Source: Mucilaginibacter corticis
Lineage (GTDB): Bacteria > Bacteroidota > Bacteroidia > Sphingobacteriales > Sphingobacteriaceae
NCBI RefSeq assembly: GCF_007558865.1
Contig: NZ_VLPK01000001.1
Span: 744,001 to 808,000, forward strand
DNA: 64,000 nt
Reading direction: 5' to 3'
In this document: piece by piece, positions 63,644 through 64,000 of the stretch
How positions within the stretch are numbered: position 1 is the first letter of the stretch
Layout: each line of letters starts with the position of its first letter
The notes under the pieces: model-generated
The model's database searches: none
What the model was told of the DNA's origin: nothing
Seen by the model: the letters and a program-made list of their open reading frames with translations, nothing else
Translations under genes and position numbers: made by a program

Positions 63644-64000
63644 TTAGCTTAGTTTACCGTAAAAATCAGGCAGGGGATTAAGTTTGGTATTTTGCCGCTG
63701 GTGCCAGTACGGGTAAATTGGGTCGCGATTGCTGGCCGCATCCAGTTTTTTTACCTGGTCAAGAGTCAGGTTCCAGCCTACCGCAGCTAAGTTCTGTTTC
63801 AATTGTTCTTCATTACGCGCGCCAATGATCAGGTTAATCACGGTTGGTCTTTGCAGCAACCAGTTAAGGGCCACCTGCGCAACGCTTTTCCCGGTTTCTT
63901 CGGCTACTTCATCCAATGCATCCACAATGTTGTATAAATGCTCAAAGTCCGTAGCAGGGCCATGGGAACCACCCTGGCTAATCCGGTTGTCTTGCGGCAA
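63644..64000 (-). CDS. aldo/keto reductase, C-terminal part only
   Basis: The window ends inside this gene, so only the last 118 residues are seen. The segment AQVALNWLLQRPTVINLIIGARNEEQLKQNL is the typical C-terminal cofactor-binding region of aldo/keto reductases of the YajO/Tas-like group, and LDAASNRDPIYPYWH follows. It would reduce or oxidise an aldehyde, ketone or sugar with NADPH. Start and catalytic Asp/Tyr/Lys/His lie outside the window. A terminator follows the stop. Confidence 0.9.
   Translation of the reverse strand: MPQDNRISQGGSHGPATDFEHLYNIVDALDEVAEETGKSVAQVALNWLLQRPTVINLIIGARNEEQLKQNLAAVGWNLTLDQVKKLDAASNRDPIYPYWHQRQNTKLNPLPDFYGKLS

Overview
The window looks like the chromosome of a free-living member of the Bacteroidota, most likely family Sphingobacteriaceae and probably Mucilaginibacter or a close relative. 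I infer this from the gene content: many secreted glycoside hydrolases, AraC-type regulators, LytS/LytTR-type sensing, a DUF3943-like and a DUF5686-like protein, and lipoproteins with 'SC' lipoboxes. Most genes lack a strong Shine-Dalgarno sequence, and two promoters match the Bacteroidota -7 box TAnnTTTG. No rRNA, prophage, insertion sequence, CRISPR array or SusC/SusD pair was seen. One tRNA gene (Cys) is present. Taxonomy is inference, not a database result.

Region 1 (1-4.8 kb): a Kup potassium transporter, a YdcF-like protein, a secreted sialate O-acetylesterase-like esterase, and a compound inverted-repeat element at 4633-4824. Region 2 (4.8-19.0 kb): an L-rhamnose/rhamnoside locus built around a central GntR-type regulator. 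Rightward run GH78 rhamnosidase, RhaT symporter, a fused rhamnulose-1-phosphate aldolase/lactaldehyde dehydrogenase, an isomerase and a kinase. Leftward run the regulator, a GH43 enzyme, a cytochrome c-linked sugar dehydrogenase, and a Tat-exported putative TIM-barrel protein.

Region 3 (19.1-32.1 kb): a compact nitrate/nitrite assimilation island. It has sirohaem methyltransferase, NirB, NirD, an Fnr-type regulator with an N-terminal CxxCxxC motif, an outer-membrane porin and a NarK-type transporter. It also has a nitrate reductase with its FAD/[2Fe-2S] electron-transfer subunit fused on, and a translationally coupled protein that joins a cysteine-less sirohaem-reductase-like fold to a rubredoxin. 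Together these would take nitrate from the outer membrane to ammonium.

Region 4 (32.1-48.1 kb): rRNA methyltransferase RlmF, small membrane and lipoproteins, AraC plus GH29 fucosidase, a TPR membrane protein, and a second carbohydrate cassette (GH78-like enzyme, AraC, TIM-barrel isomerase, (alpha/alpha)6-barrel hydrolase, phytanoyl-CoA dioxygenase-like protein) with a shared 20-bp promoter motif. A LytS/LytTR two-component pair closes the region. Region 5 (48.4-53.5 kb): a beta-barrel protein, two seven-repeat lipoproteins flanking a small lipoprotein, a small secreted protein and a GH43-like enzyme.

Region 6 (53.5-64.0 kb): envelope proteins (a membrane-anchored protein, metallophosphoesterase with DUF3943, metallo-beta-lactamase-fold lipoprotein, DUF5686-like protein), then a striking sulfur unit on the minus strand: promoter with palindromic operator, SAM-I (S-box) riboswitch, cysteine desulfurase and, 7 nt after its stop codon, tRNA-Cys. 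A PIG-L deacetylase and the 3' part of an aldo/keto reductase end the window. The most unusual items are the S-box/desulfurase/tRNA-Cys unit, the rubredoxin-linked sirohaem-reductase-like protein, and the paired seven-repeat lipoproteins.
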